From Pseudomonas sp. RIT-PI-AD (lineage in GTDB: Bacteria; Pseudomonadota; Gammaproteobacteria; Pseudomonadales; Pseudomonadaceae): a stretch of DNA of 64,000 nt. The notes beneath the pieces were generated by a model. It was not told the DNA's origin, made no database searches, and saw only the letters and a list, made by a program, of their open reading frames with translations. The stretch spans positions 43,217 to 107,216 of the forward strand of contig NZ_JANZKU010000018.1 of NCBI RefSeq assembly GCF_025642785.1, written 5' to 3'. Shown one piece after another: positions 1-8,172 of the stretch. The translations under genes and the position numbers were made by a program. The stretch's first letter is position 1; every line of letters begins with the position of its first letter.

Positions 1-677
1 CCCTGGGCGGGGCGCTGCCCATCGTCGCCAGCGGCCACCTGACCACCGTCGGCGCCAGCGCCAGCGAATCGGTGCGGGAAATCTACGTGGGCGCGCTGGA
101 AGCCTTCCCCACCAACGCCTTCCCGCCGGCGGCCTACATCGCCCTCGGCCATATCCACCGGCCGCAGAAGGTCGGCGGGCTGGAGCACATCCGCTACAGC
201 GGCTCGCCGATCCCCCTCGGCTTCGACGAGGCGCGGCAGGCCAAGGAAGTGTTGTTGGTCGAGCTGGACGCCAATGGGCTGCGCGCTGTGACGCCGCTGC
301 CGGTACCCTGTTTCCAGCCCATGCGGAGCCTGCGCGGCAACCTGGCGGAGCTCGGCCCGGCGCTGCGCGCGGCGGCCGCCGACGGCAGCCCGGAGCGGCC
401 GGTGTGGCTGGACGTGACGGTGGTCGGCGACGACTACCTGGCGGACCTGGCCACACCCCTGGCCACGCTGCACGAAGGGCTGCCGGTGGAAGTGCTGCGC
501 ATCCGCCGCGAGCGCGGCCGCGACAAGGCCGCCCTGGCGCCCCAGGCGGTGACCCTGGAGGAACTCGGCCCGCAGGAGGTGTTCGCCCAGCGCCTGGCCG
601 GCGAGGCGCTGGACGAGCCCCAGCGCCAGGCGTTGCAGCAGCTCTACCGGCAGGTCCTCAGCGAATTGCCCGACTGA
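1..677 (+). CDS. sbcD: SbcD, exonuclease subunit D (3' part only)
   Basis: The reading frame is open from the first bases of the window (first complete codon at position 3), so the start and the first metallophosphatase motifs lie upstream. What remains shows the last phosphoesterase motif GHIHRPQ followed by RYSGSPIPLGF, both typical of the Mre11/SbcD nuclease core, then the capping domain. SbcD pairs with SbcC to cleave hairpins and protein-blocked DNA ends in the cytoplasm. Unusually, sbcC is not the next gene: two unrelated genes lie between them. Family assignment is firm; length cannot be judged. Confidence 0.93.
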   Translation, partial: LGGALPIVASGHLTTVGASASESVREIYVGALEAFPTNAFPPAAYIALGHIHRPQKVGGLEHIRYSGSPIPLGFDEARQAKEVLLVELDANGLRAVTPLPVPCFQPMRSLRGNLAELGPALRAAAADGSPERPVWLDVTVVGDDYLADLATPLATLHEGLPVEVLRIRRERGRDKAALAPQAVTLEELGPQEVFAQRLAGEALDEPQRQALQQLYRQVLSELPD

Positions 678-771
678 GGCGTCGCGTTCGTCGGTTGTAC
701 GTTTTTTAAGCTGAACGGCCCTTCCCGCGCGCCAGTCAGCTCCTTGAGACCCCGTTCGCAAGGAGAACCCG

Positions 772-1596
772 ATGTCCGAATTCGATGAGCCCCTGTCCGC
801 CACCCGCGTGGCCCAGGAACAGTTGCACGGGCCCGATCTGGGCAGTGCCGAACGTACCCTTTCGTTGCTCGGCGGCAGCGCCCTGCTGTTCAACGGCCTG
901 CGCGACGGCGGCGCCGCCGGCCTGGTGCAGGCCGGCCTCGGCGCGCTGCTCGCCTGGCGCGGCGCCAGCGGCCGGTGCCGGGTGAAACGCGCCCTCAACC
1001 CGACACCCTGGGAAAGTCGCCTTCAGCAGCAATACGGCTGGAGCAACATCGAAGCGCTGAGCCGCAGCGTGACCATCGCCAAGCCGCGCAGCGAGGTCTA
1101 TGCCTGCCTCGCCGAGCCCGCCCGGCTGGCCCCGGTCCTGGCCGGCGTGGAGGCGATCGAGACCCTCGAGGACGGGCGCCTGCGCTGGACCTTCGGCGCT
1201 CCGCTGGGCAAGACCTTCCAGGTGATCAGCCGATTGGAGGACAGCCGCCAGGACGAACGCCTGGTGTGGGTCACCGAGGAAACCCGCTGGCTGCCGCACC
1301 GCTGCACCCTGACCTTCGGCGATGCGCCCCATGGACGCGGCACCGAGATCAAGGCGGTGCTCGCCTGCGAACCGCCGGCCGGCCGCGCCGGCTATGCCGC
1401 GGCCGCGCTGCTGGGCCGGGTTTCCGGCCACGCGCTGCTGCGCGAGCTGCGCCGGCTCAAGCAGTTCCTGGAAACCGGCGAAGTGCCCTCGGCCGACCTG
1501 CGCGCGCGACAGCCCCAGGACGAGGACCCGGACGACGCACCCGGCCTGAACCGGGAGCGGCCGGATTCGGCCTTCGTCGGGGAGGGCGCACGATGA
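772..1596 (+). CDS. SRPBCC/cyclase-like protein with N-terminal hydrophobic segment
   Basis: A 274-residue protein with two parts. Residues about 30-64 are hydrophobic and glycine/alanine rich, like the DUF2892 type membrane hairpin. Residues about 85-240 (from SRSVTIAKPRSEVYACLAEP) resemble the START/polyketide cyclase (SRPBCC) fold that binds hydrophobic ligands. The C-terminus is acidic and disordered. The start has a good ribosome site (aaggag) about 8 bases upstream. The stop overlaps the next start as ATGA, so it is translationally coupled to the alcohol dehydrogenase. Pairs of SRPBCC membrane protein and zinc dehydrogenase are common in stress-related regions of Pseudomonas; the ligand is unknown. 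Confidence 0.75.
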   Translation: MSEFDEPLSATRVAQEQLHGPDLGSAERTLSLLGGSALLFNGLRDGGAAGLVQAGLGALLAWRGASGRCRVKRALNPTPWESRLQQQYGWSNIEALSRSVTIAKPRSEVYACLAEPARLAPVLAGVEAIETLEDGRLRWTFGAPLGKTFQVISRLEDSRQDERLVWVTEETRWLPHRCTLTFGDAPHGRGTEIKAVLACEPPAGRAGYAAAALLGRVSGHALLRELRRLKQFLETGEVPSADLRARQPQDEDPDDAPGLNRERPDSAFVGEGAR

Positions 1597-2762
1597 GAGC
1601 CCTGACCTGGCAAGCCCCCAACCGGCTGCAAGTGGACACCGTGCCGGACCCGAGCATCGTCAACCCGCGCGACGTGATCCTGCGGGTGATCATGTCCTCG
1701 GTCTGCGGCTCCGACCTGCACCTGCTGGGCGGCTACGTGCCGGCGATGAAGCCGGGCGACATCATCGGCCACGAGTTCCTCGGCGAGGTGGTGGAGACCG
1801 GCTCGGCGATCACCGGTTTCGCCAAGGGCGACCGGGTGATCAGCATTTCCATCATCGGCTGCGGCGACTGCGAGCACTGCAAGCGCAGCGACTTCTCCTG
1901 CTGCGACAACTCCAACCCGAACCCGCAAGCCACCGACCTCGCCTACGGCCAGCCGTGCTGCGGAATCATCGGCTACAGCCACGCCTTCGGCGGCTACGCC
2001 GGCAGCCACGCCACCTACGTGCGCGTGCCCTATGCCGACGTCAACCTGTTCAAGGTGCCCGACGGGGTCAGCGACCAGCAGGCGGTGTTCGTCTCCGATG
2101 CCGCGCCGACCGGCTACTACGCCGCCGACATCGCCGATATCCAGCCGGGCGACACCGTGGCGGTATGGGGCTGCGGCGGGGTGGGCCAGATGGCGATCCG
2201 CAGCGCCTACCTGCTCGGCGCGGAACGGGTGATCGGCATCGACCGCTTCCCCGAGCGCCTGGAACTGGCCGAGCGCAAGGCCGGGGCGATCCCGCTGAAC
2301 TACGAGACCACCAACGTGCACGAGGCGCTGCTGGAGCTCACCGGCGGGCGCGGCCCGGACCGCTGCATCGACTGCGTGGGCATGGAGGCCCACGGCACCG
2401 AGCTGGACTACGCCTACGACAAGACTAAGCAGATGCTGCGCCTGCACACCGAGCGCGGCAACGTGCTGCGCCAGGCCATCCGCGCCTGCCGCAAGGGCGG
2501 CACGGTGTCGGTGATCGGCGTCTACGGCGGGCTGCTGGACAAGTTCCCGATGGGCGCCATCGTCAACAAGGCGCTGACCCTGCGCTCCGGCCAGCAACCC
2601 GGGCAGCGCTATGCCGAGCGGCTGTTCGAGCACATCCGCAAGGGCGAGCTGGACCCCGCCTACCTGCTCACCCACCCGATGAGCCTCGAGCAGGCCCCGG
2701 AAGGCTACCGGTTGTTCAAGGAGAAATCCGAGGGCTGCCTGCGCGCGGTGTTCACCCCCTGA
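1593..2762 (+). CDS. Zinc-dependent alcohol/formaldehyde-type dehydrogenase
   Basis: A 389-residue medium-chain dehydrogenase. Cys38 and His60-Glu61 (GHE) give the catalytic zinc site, Cys90, Cys93, Cys96 and Cys103/104 the structural zinc lobe, and GCGGVG at 193-198 the NAD-binding turn. Its length and the insert after the zinc lobe resemble the glutathione-independent formaldehyde dehydrogenase group, but the substrate cannot be read from sequence. It starts inside the stop codon of the SRPBCC gene (ATGA), so the two are probably one operon. Together they sit between sbcD and sbcC, which are normally adjacent. Confidence 0.85.
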   Translation: MRALTWQAPNRLQVDTVPDPSIVNPRDVILRVIMSSVCGSDLHLLGGYVPAMKPGDIIGHEFLGEVVETGSAITGFAKGDRVISISIIGCGDCEHCKRSDFSCCDNSNPNPQATDLAYGQPCCGIIGYSHAFGGYAGSHATYVRVPYADVNLFKVPDGVSDQQAVFVSDAAPTGYYAADIADIQPGDTVAVWGCGGVGQMAIRSAYLLGAERVIGIDRFPERLELAERKAGAIPLNYETTNVHEALLELTGGRGPDRCIDCVGMEAHGTELDYAYDKTKQMLRLHTERGNVLRQAIRACRKGGTVSVIGVYGGLLDKFPMGAIVNKALTLRSGQQPGQRYAERLFEHIRKGELDPAYLLTHPMSLEQAPEGYRLFKEKSEGCLRAVFTP

Positions 2763-2846
2763 AGCCCGCCGGGCCGTCGCGCGCGGCGGCCCCGGCGTCC
2801 ACCGGCTTGGGCTAGGATAGGCGCCTTTCCCCGCAGCCCGTGGCCC

Positions 2847-5800
2847 ATGAAAATCCTCTCCCTGCGCCTGAAGAACCTCAATTCGCTCAAGGGCGAATGG
2901 AAGATCGACTTCACCGCCGAGCCCTTTCGCGACAACGGCCTGTTCGCCATCACCGGACCCACCGGGGCGGGCAAGACCACCCTGCTCGACGCCATCTGCC
3001 TGGCGCTCTACCACCGTACGCCGCGGATGAACGTGCTCTCCGCCACCAGCAACGAACTGATGACCCGGCATTGCGCCGACTGCCTGGCGGAAGTCGAGTT
3101 CGAGGTGCGCGGCCAGGGGTATCGCGCCTTCTGGAGCCAGCGTCGCGCCCGCGACAAGGCCGACGGCGCGCTGCAACCGGCCAAGGCCGAGCTGGCCCAC
3201 CTGGACGGGCGGATCATCTGCGACCGCCTCGGCGACAAGCCGCGGGAAGTGGAGCGCCTGACCGGGCTCGACTTCGCCCGTTTCACCCGCTCCATGCTGC
3301 TGGCCCAGGGCGGTTTCGCCGCGTTCCTCGAGGCCGATGCGCGCAGCCGCGCCGAGCTGCTGGAGCAACTGACCGGCACCGACATCTACGGGCGGATCTC
3401 CCAGCGCGTGTTCGAGCGCGCCCGCGAGGTGCGCGAAGCGCTGGACCAGTTGCGCGCCCGCGCCGAAGGGGTGGAGCTGCTTGGCGACGAACAACGCGCG
3501 GCCCTGCTCGAGGAACGCGAACGCCTGGAGCGAGAAGAGACGGCGCTGCGCGAACAACTGGCGGAGGCCACGGCGCAGCGCCAGTGGCGCGCCGACCTGG
3601 CCGCCGGCGAGGCGCGCCAGCGCGCCGCGGCGGAGGACGAACGCTTGGCCGGGCAGGCACTGGCCGAGGCCGCCGATGACCTGCAACGGCTCGCCGCCAG
3701 CGCGCCGGCGGCGCGCCTGCAACCGCTGCATCGCGCGTGGCAGGCCGCCGAACGGGAAGGGGCGGCGACCCAGCGGAGGCTCCACGAGCTGCTCGGCGAG
3801 CGCGAGCGGGTCGGCGAAACCGCCCGCGCCAGCCTGGGGCGCGCGCAAGCGGCCGCGGGTCGCCTCGCGGAAGCCGCACAGGCTGCGGCGCGGGACCTGG
3901 ACCGGCAGCGCCAGGCCTTGCACAGCCAGCTCGCCGATCAGCCCCAGCAGGCGCTGCTGCTGGAACGCCTCAGCGGTTGGCGCAACCGTTTCGCCGCCCG
4001 CGATGCCGGGACGGCGACGATCGCCGGCCTCCAGGCCCGCCAGCGCGACGCCGCCCATGCCCTGCACGCCGCCGGCGAGGCGCTCGCCGCCCGCCAGCGC
4101 GCCCTGGACGGTGCGCGTACCGCGCTGGAGCCGGCACGGCATGCCGAGGCCGAACTGCAACGGGACTGGCGGCACACCCTGGGCGAGCGCAGCGAAGCGG
4201 ACTGGCGCGCCGACTGGCAGGACCTGCACGGCCGTGGGCAAGCCCTGGAGCGCCTGCAGCAACTCGGCGAGCGCCGCCGCGAGCTGGAGACGACGCTCGC
4301 CCGGCGCGAAGCGGCCCTGGCCGAGCGGCAACGCCAGCAGGCGGCGAAGAACACCGAACTGGCGACCCTGCGCGAGCGCTATCGGGCGGTGCAGCAGCAA
4401 GTCCGCGACAAGGAAAAGCTGCTCGAACAGGAGCAGCGCATCCAGGCCCTGGAACACTATCGCGCGCAACTCCGGCCCGGCGAGGCCTGCCCCCTGTGCG
4501 GCGCCCAGGACCATCCGGCGATCGCCGCCTACGCGGCGCTGGACGTCTCCGCGACGCGGCGCGAGCTGGAGGCGGCCAAGGCCGAACGCGAGACCCTGGG
4601 CGAGCGCGGCCAGGAGTTGAAGGGCGAGGCGGAGCGCCTGGACGAGCAGGTCCGGCAGCTGGCCGCCCAGCTCGACGAAGGGCGCCAGCAGAGCGCGGAG
4701 CTCGACCAGGCCTGGCAGCGGGAAACCCGGGCGCTCGACCTGTCCCTCGCCGACGACGACGCGCTCGCCGCGTACCGCGCGCGGCATGCCGAGGCGCTGG
4801 CGACGGCGCAGGCCACCCTGGAAGCCCTCGACGCCCATAAGCGGAGTCTGGAAGCGGCGCGCGCCACGCTGCAGGCCGCCACCACCGCCGAGGCCGAGGC
4901 ACTGCGCGCCCAGGTCCAGGCCGAGAATGCCCAGGCGCTGGCCCAAGCCGGGCTGGACGAGCTCGCCCGCCAGGTGCAGGCGGCCCAGGCCCAGCAGCAG
5001 CGGATCGAGGAGGCCCTCGCCGGCGAACTGGCGGAACTCGGCTACGCCCTGCCCGACGAGGGCGAGAGCTGGTTGCGCCAGCGCGAAGCGGACGCCGAGG
5101 CCTGGCAACGGGCCCGGGACCGTTTGCAGTCCCTGGCCGAGCGCCAGGTGCGGCTGGACACCGAGGCGGAGACCGCGCGCCAGCAGGCCGAACGCTGGCA
5201 TGGGCGCTGGGCCGAGGCGGGCCGCCCCGCGTCCCCTGGCGCGGCCACGGATACCGAGGCGCCCGCGCAGGCCCTGGCCGGCGCCGAAGCACAACTGCTC
5301 GCGGCCGAGCGGCGTGATGCGCAATTGCAGGGGGAACAGCGCTCCCTGCAACGGACCCTGGAACGCCAGCACGGCGAAGCCCAGGCGGCCGCGCAGGTCT
5401 GGCAAGACGCCTTGGCCGCCAGCCCCTTCGCCGACGCAGCGGCCTTCCTCGCCGCCTGCCTGGACGAACCCGAGCGCCTGGCGCTGCAAACCCGCAAGGA
5501 CGCCCTGCAGCGCACCCTCGGCGATGCCCAGGCGTTGCGCACCGCGGCCGATCAGGCCCTGGCCGCGCTCGCCGCCGCGCCGCCGACCCCCTTGTCCGCC
5601 GAGCAACTGGACGAACGCCTGCAAGGGTTGAACGCCCAGGCCCGGACCCTGACCCAGCGCCAGGGCGAGATCCGCGCGCAGCTCCAGGGCGACGATGCGC
5701 GGCGGCAGAACCAGCAGGCGCTGTTCGCCGCCCTCGTCGAGCGGCAGGGCGAGCACGAGCGCTGGTCGCAACTCAACGGCCTGATCGGCTCGGCGGACGG

Positions 5801-6278
5801 CGCCAAGTACCGCAAGTTCGCCCAGGGGCTGACCCTGGATCACCTGATCCACCTGGCCAACCGGCGCCTGGAGCGCCTGCACGGGCGCTACCAGCTGGCG
5901 CGGCGCAACGCCGGCGAACTGGAGTTGGAAGTCATCGACACCTGGCAGGGCGACGTCGCCCGCGACACCCGTACCCTGTCCGGCGGCGAAAGCTTCCTGG
6001 TCAGCCTGGCCCTGGCCCTGGCGCTGTCCGACCTGGTCAGCCACAAGACCAGCATCGACTCGCTGTTTCTCGACGAAGGCTTCGGCACCCTCGACGGCGA
6101 GACCCTGGAAATCGCCCTGGACGCCCTGGACGCCCTCAACGCCAGCGGCAAGACCATCGGCATCATCAGCCACGTGGAGGCGCTGAAGGAGCGCATCCCG
6201 GTGCAACTCAGGGTGCACAAGTCGGTGGGCATGGGCTACAGCGCGCTGGATAGCCGCTATCGGGTCTGTGAAACCTAA
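2847..6278 (+). CDS. sbcC: SbcC, exonuclease ATPase subunit
   Basis: A 1143-residue Rad50-type ATPase, partner of SbcD in cutting hairpins and blocked DNA ends. The N-terminal Walker A GPTGAGKTT lies at about 37-45. Two long Glu/Arg/Ala/Gln-rich coiled-coil arms flank the zinc hook CPLCG at about 548-552. The C-terminal ABC signature LSGGES is near 1044, with Walker B LFLDEGFGTLD near 1073. The length fits Pseudomonas SbcC. The last residues (CET) and the TAA stop run directly into the left end of a decayed insertion sequence, so the extreme C-terminus may have been altered; all catalytic motifs are upstream of it. ATG start chosen because MKILSLRLKNLNSLKGEW is the family N-terminus. Confidence 0.96.
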   Translation: MKILSLRLKNLNSLKGEWKIDFTAEPFRDNGLFAITGPTGAGKTTLLDAICLALYHRTPRMNVLSATSNELMTRHCADCLAEVEFEVRGQGYRAFWSQRRARDKADGALQPAKAELAHLDGRIICDRLGDKPREVERLTGLDFARFTRSMLLAQGGFAAFLEADARSRAELLEQLTGTDIYGRISQRVFERAREVREALDQLRARAEGVELLGDEQRAALLEERERLEREETALREQLAEATAQRQWRADLAAGEARQRAAAEDERLAGQALAEAADDLQRLAASAPAARLQPLHRAWQAAEREGAATQRRLHELLGERERVGETARASLGRAQAAAGRLAEAAQAAARDLDRQRQALHSQLADQPQQALLLERLSGWRNRFAARDAGTATIAGLQARQRDAAHALHAAGEALAARQRALDGARTALEPARHAEAELQRDWRHTLGERSEADWRADWQDLHGRGQALERLQQLGERRRELETTLARREAALAERQRQQAAKNTELATLRERYRAVQQQVRDKEKLLEQEQRIQALEHYRAQLRPGEACPLCGAQDHPAIAAYAALDVSATRRELEAAKAERETLGERGQELKGEAERLDEQVRQLAAQLDEGRQQSAELDQAWQRETRALDLSLADDDALAAYRARHAEALATAQATLEALDAHKRSLEAARATLQAATTAEAEALRAQVQAENAQALAQAGLDELARQVQAAQAQQQRIEEALAGELAELGYALPDEGESWLRQREADAEAWQRARDRLQSLAERQVRLDTEAETARQQAERWHGRWAEAGRPASPGAATDTEAPAQALAGAEAQLLAAERRDAQLQGEQRSLQRTLERQHGEAQAAAQVWQDALAASPFADAAAFLAACLDEPERLALQTRKDALQRTLGDAQALRTAADQALAALAAAPPTPLSAEQLDERLQGLNAQARTLTQRQGEIRAQLQGDDARRQNQQALFAALVERQGEHERWSQLNGLIGSADGAKYRKFAQGLTLDHLIHLANRRLERLHGRYQLARRNAGELELEVIDTWQGDVARDTRTLSGGESFLVSLALALALSDLVSHKTSIDSLFLDEGFGTLDGETLEIALDALDALNASGKTIGIISHVEALKERIPVQLRVHKSVGMGYSALDSRYRVCET

Positions 6279-7167
6279 GGAAACCCTGAAGAAGACTTTC
6301 TGATTTTGGCAAAATATCCGGATTCTACCCATCGAGTTTGCCGATGAAGCAAATGACCTTCGCCGACGCCGAATATGCCGGCAAGCGCAAGCAGACCCGC
6401 AAGGAGTTGTTCCTGATCGAGATGGATCAGGTCGTGCCGTGGAAGGGTTCGATTGCACTGATCAAGCCGCACTACCCCAAGGGTGAAAGCGGTCGTCCGT
6501 CGTATCCGTTGATGGCGATGCTGCGGGCGCACTTGATGCAGAACTGGTTTGGCTACAGCGATCCGGCGATGGAAGAAGCGTTATACGAGACGACCATCCT
6601 GCGCCAGTTTGCCGGACTGAGCCTGGAGCGCATGCCGGGCGAAACGCCATTCTCAACTTCCGTCGGCTGCTGGAGAGGCATGGGCTGGCGGTCGGATTCT
6701 AGGCGTGTAAACGGCTACCTGAGTGACAAGGGGCTGTTGCTGCGCCAGGGCACCATCGTCGACGCCACACTGATCCATGCATCCAGTTCGACCAAGAACC
6801 AGGACGGCAAGCGCGATCCAGAGATGCACCAGACCAAGAAGGGTAACCAGTACTACTTCGGTATGAAGGCGCACATCGGTGTTGATGATGAGTCGGGCCT
6901 AGTGCACACCGTGTGGGCACAGCGGCGAACGTGGCGGACATCACTCAGGTTGACAGGCTGCTGCATGGGAAGGAAAACGTGGTCGGTGCCGATGCAGGTT
7001 GCCGCGGCGTCGAGAAACGCCCTGAACATGAAGGACATGATGTCATCTGGCAAATCGCCGCTCGCCGCAGCACATATAAGAAGCTGAGTAAGCGCAGTTG
7101 CTGCTCACAGCTTTCAAAACGGCGGGACTGAAATCGGCTAGAAATACATGGCTACTTCAGGCCATCC
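6279..7167 (+). mobile_element. Decayed IS5-family insertion sequence
   Basis: The sequence beginning GGAAACCCTGAAGAAGACTT starts right after CTAA (6275-6278), which fits the YTAR target of IS5-family elements. It contains a broken IS5-type transposase. A possible degraded right end, CTTCAGGCCATCC (7155-7167), resembles the reverse complement of the left end (CTTCAGGGTTTCC) and is followed by TTAA, but the match is partial and the right boundary is uncertain. The left boundary and IS identity are well supported; the element is not expected to move by itself. Confidence 0.7.
6344..7131 (+). pseudogene. IS5-family transposase, frameshifted and 3'-truncated
   Basis: Segments match the IS5 transposase type: KQMTFADAEYAGKRKQTRKE, DPAMEEALYETTILRQFAGL, TIVDATLIHA, KKGNQYYFGMKAHIGVDDES and, in another frame, VADITQVDRLLHGKENVV and EKRPEHEGHDVIWQIAARRS. 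Compared with the family pattern as I remember it, three single-base losses between about 6644 and 6710 scramble the stretch after ERMPGET and then restore frame. A fourth near 6911 shifts the rest (HTVVGTAANVAD expected). The gene ends after KKLSKRS, lacking the C-terminal catalytic part with its DDE glutamate. It is not functional. Confidence 0.88.
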
Positions 7168-7275
7168 TTAAGCCTAGAAGAAGGTTAAATGTTATTGCTG
7201 TTTTTGAATTGGCTCACTATTTGGTATCGAGCATTGATGTATGATTATTATCGTTAATATTCTGGGGATTGATGT
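7131..7275 (+). promoter_or_regulatory. AT-rich leader ahead of the putative toxin gene
   Basis: About 145 bases between the transposase remnant and the putative effector, strikingly AT-rich against the neighbourhood. The 12-base string gcattgatgtat near 7229 is partly repeated as ggattgatgtat at the start codon. GGGGA at 7264-7268 is a plausible ribosome site, 8 bases before ATG 7276. No operator or confident promoter was identified. Such AT-rich DNA would be a natural target for the MvaT silencer encoded elsewhere in this window, which is inference. Confidence 0.4.
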
Positions 7276-8172
7276 ATGCTGGGTTTTGAGACATCTCTAA
7301 ATGCTCAGTTTCAGCGTCAGAAAATAGATGCTCGTTTCCGCATGGAGCCTTTGTTTTCTGCTATAGATAAAGATCCTGAGCTGATTGGTTCTGGGGTGAT
7401 TTATATTGACTCCGATTACCAGGTATATAGATTGCGTGAGTTTCGTTCTATCTGCAGTCGGGCGCCAAAAAATATTATCATACGTGAAGTGAGTGTTTCT
7501 GCTCCTGTATCTCAGGTAGTGGCGGAAATTTCAAATAGTGCTCGAGAGTCAAGAGTCATAAAGGAGGCAATAAGTATGTCTCTTTCTTGTACTGGTGCCG
7601 TTGTATCATGGCTGGCTATGATAGCTGGCGGTGTAGGCACGCCATTCACAATGGGAACAAGCACAGCTTTAATGTATTTAGGAATGGCTAGTGCTGCGGC
7701 CAGTACAGCTCAATGCTTAGCCGGTGGGCTTAGAACTTACCAGGAGGCGATAGGAGACTCAGGATTCAATACCTGGTTAGATAGCGAGGATTGGTATACC
7801 AATACTATGTTATGTTTGGATTCTTTGTCATTAGCATCTGCTGCTGGCAGTTATGCTTCGTTGGGGCGGCAACTTATAATATTGAAGCATAGTACGGGGA
7901 GGGGCTGGCGATCTATTTTAGACGGTCTCAATAAGCATGAGCGTTACAAGCTGACAAGGGAAATGTTGAAAATTCAACACCCTAATATGAGTTTGCAAAC
8001 TTTGAAAATGAGACAAACTATGAATCAGTTGCCTAGAGCTTATTCTGCTCCCCAACTAAGGGCAACTACTCGATCCCTCATCGTTGATGCTGTTGCGGCT
8101 AGCCTGTCAGTGGCGGGGAGTACCTATGCCGGGTCTGTTAAGTTATTAATTGGTTTGGCGGTAGAACAGTGA
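7276..8172 (+). CDS. Putative Tse4-like pore-forming T6SS effector
   Basis: A 298-residue protein without a signal peptide. Residues about 97-150 form two long Gly/Ala/Ser-rich hydrophobic segments (AISMSLSCTGAVVSW, then GGVGTPFTMGTSTALMYLG) with glycine-zipper spacing. Others follow near 177-197 and at the C-terminus (about 270-295). The rest is polar and soluble. The gene is about 45% GC by sampling lines, far below its neighbours, which indicates transfer. It overlaps (GTGA) a small membrane protein gene, the usual toxin/immunity layout. Glycine zippers plus a membrane partner, and an EamA gene next door, recall Tse4-Tsi4 (PA2774-PA2775) of P. aeruginosa. This is a judgement from memory without alignment; a colicin-like or unrelated membrane protein remains possible. 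Confidence 0.5.
   Translation: MLGFETSLNAQFQRQKIDARFRMEPLFSAIDKDPELIGSGVIYIDSDYQVYRLREFRSICSRAPKNIIIREVSVSAPVSQVVAEISNSARESRVIKEAISMSLSCTGAVVSWLAMIAGGVGTPFTMGTSTALMYLGMASAAASTAQCLAGGLRTYQEAIGDSGFNTWLDSEDWYTNTMLCLDSLSLASAAGSYASLGRQLIILKHSTGRGWRSILDGLNKHERYKLTREMLKIQHPNMSLQTLKMRQTMNQLPRAYSAPQLRATTRSLIVDAVAASLSVAGSTYAGSVKLLIGLAVEQ

Noticed and set aside
1392..6458. A very long open frame antisense to sbcC and its neighbours
   Set aside because: High GC leaves antisense frames open. The predicted product is a Gln/Gly/Leu-rich string without domains, while the plus strand carries complete SbcC motifs.
7276..8172. S-type pyocin or nuclease colicin
   Set aside because: No HNH or nuclease motif, no receptor-binding domain, and no soluble small immunity partner; hydrophobic glycine-zipper segments fit a pore-former better.
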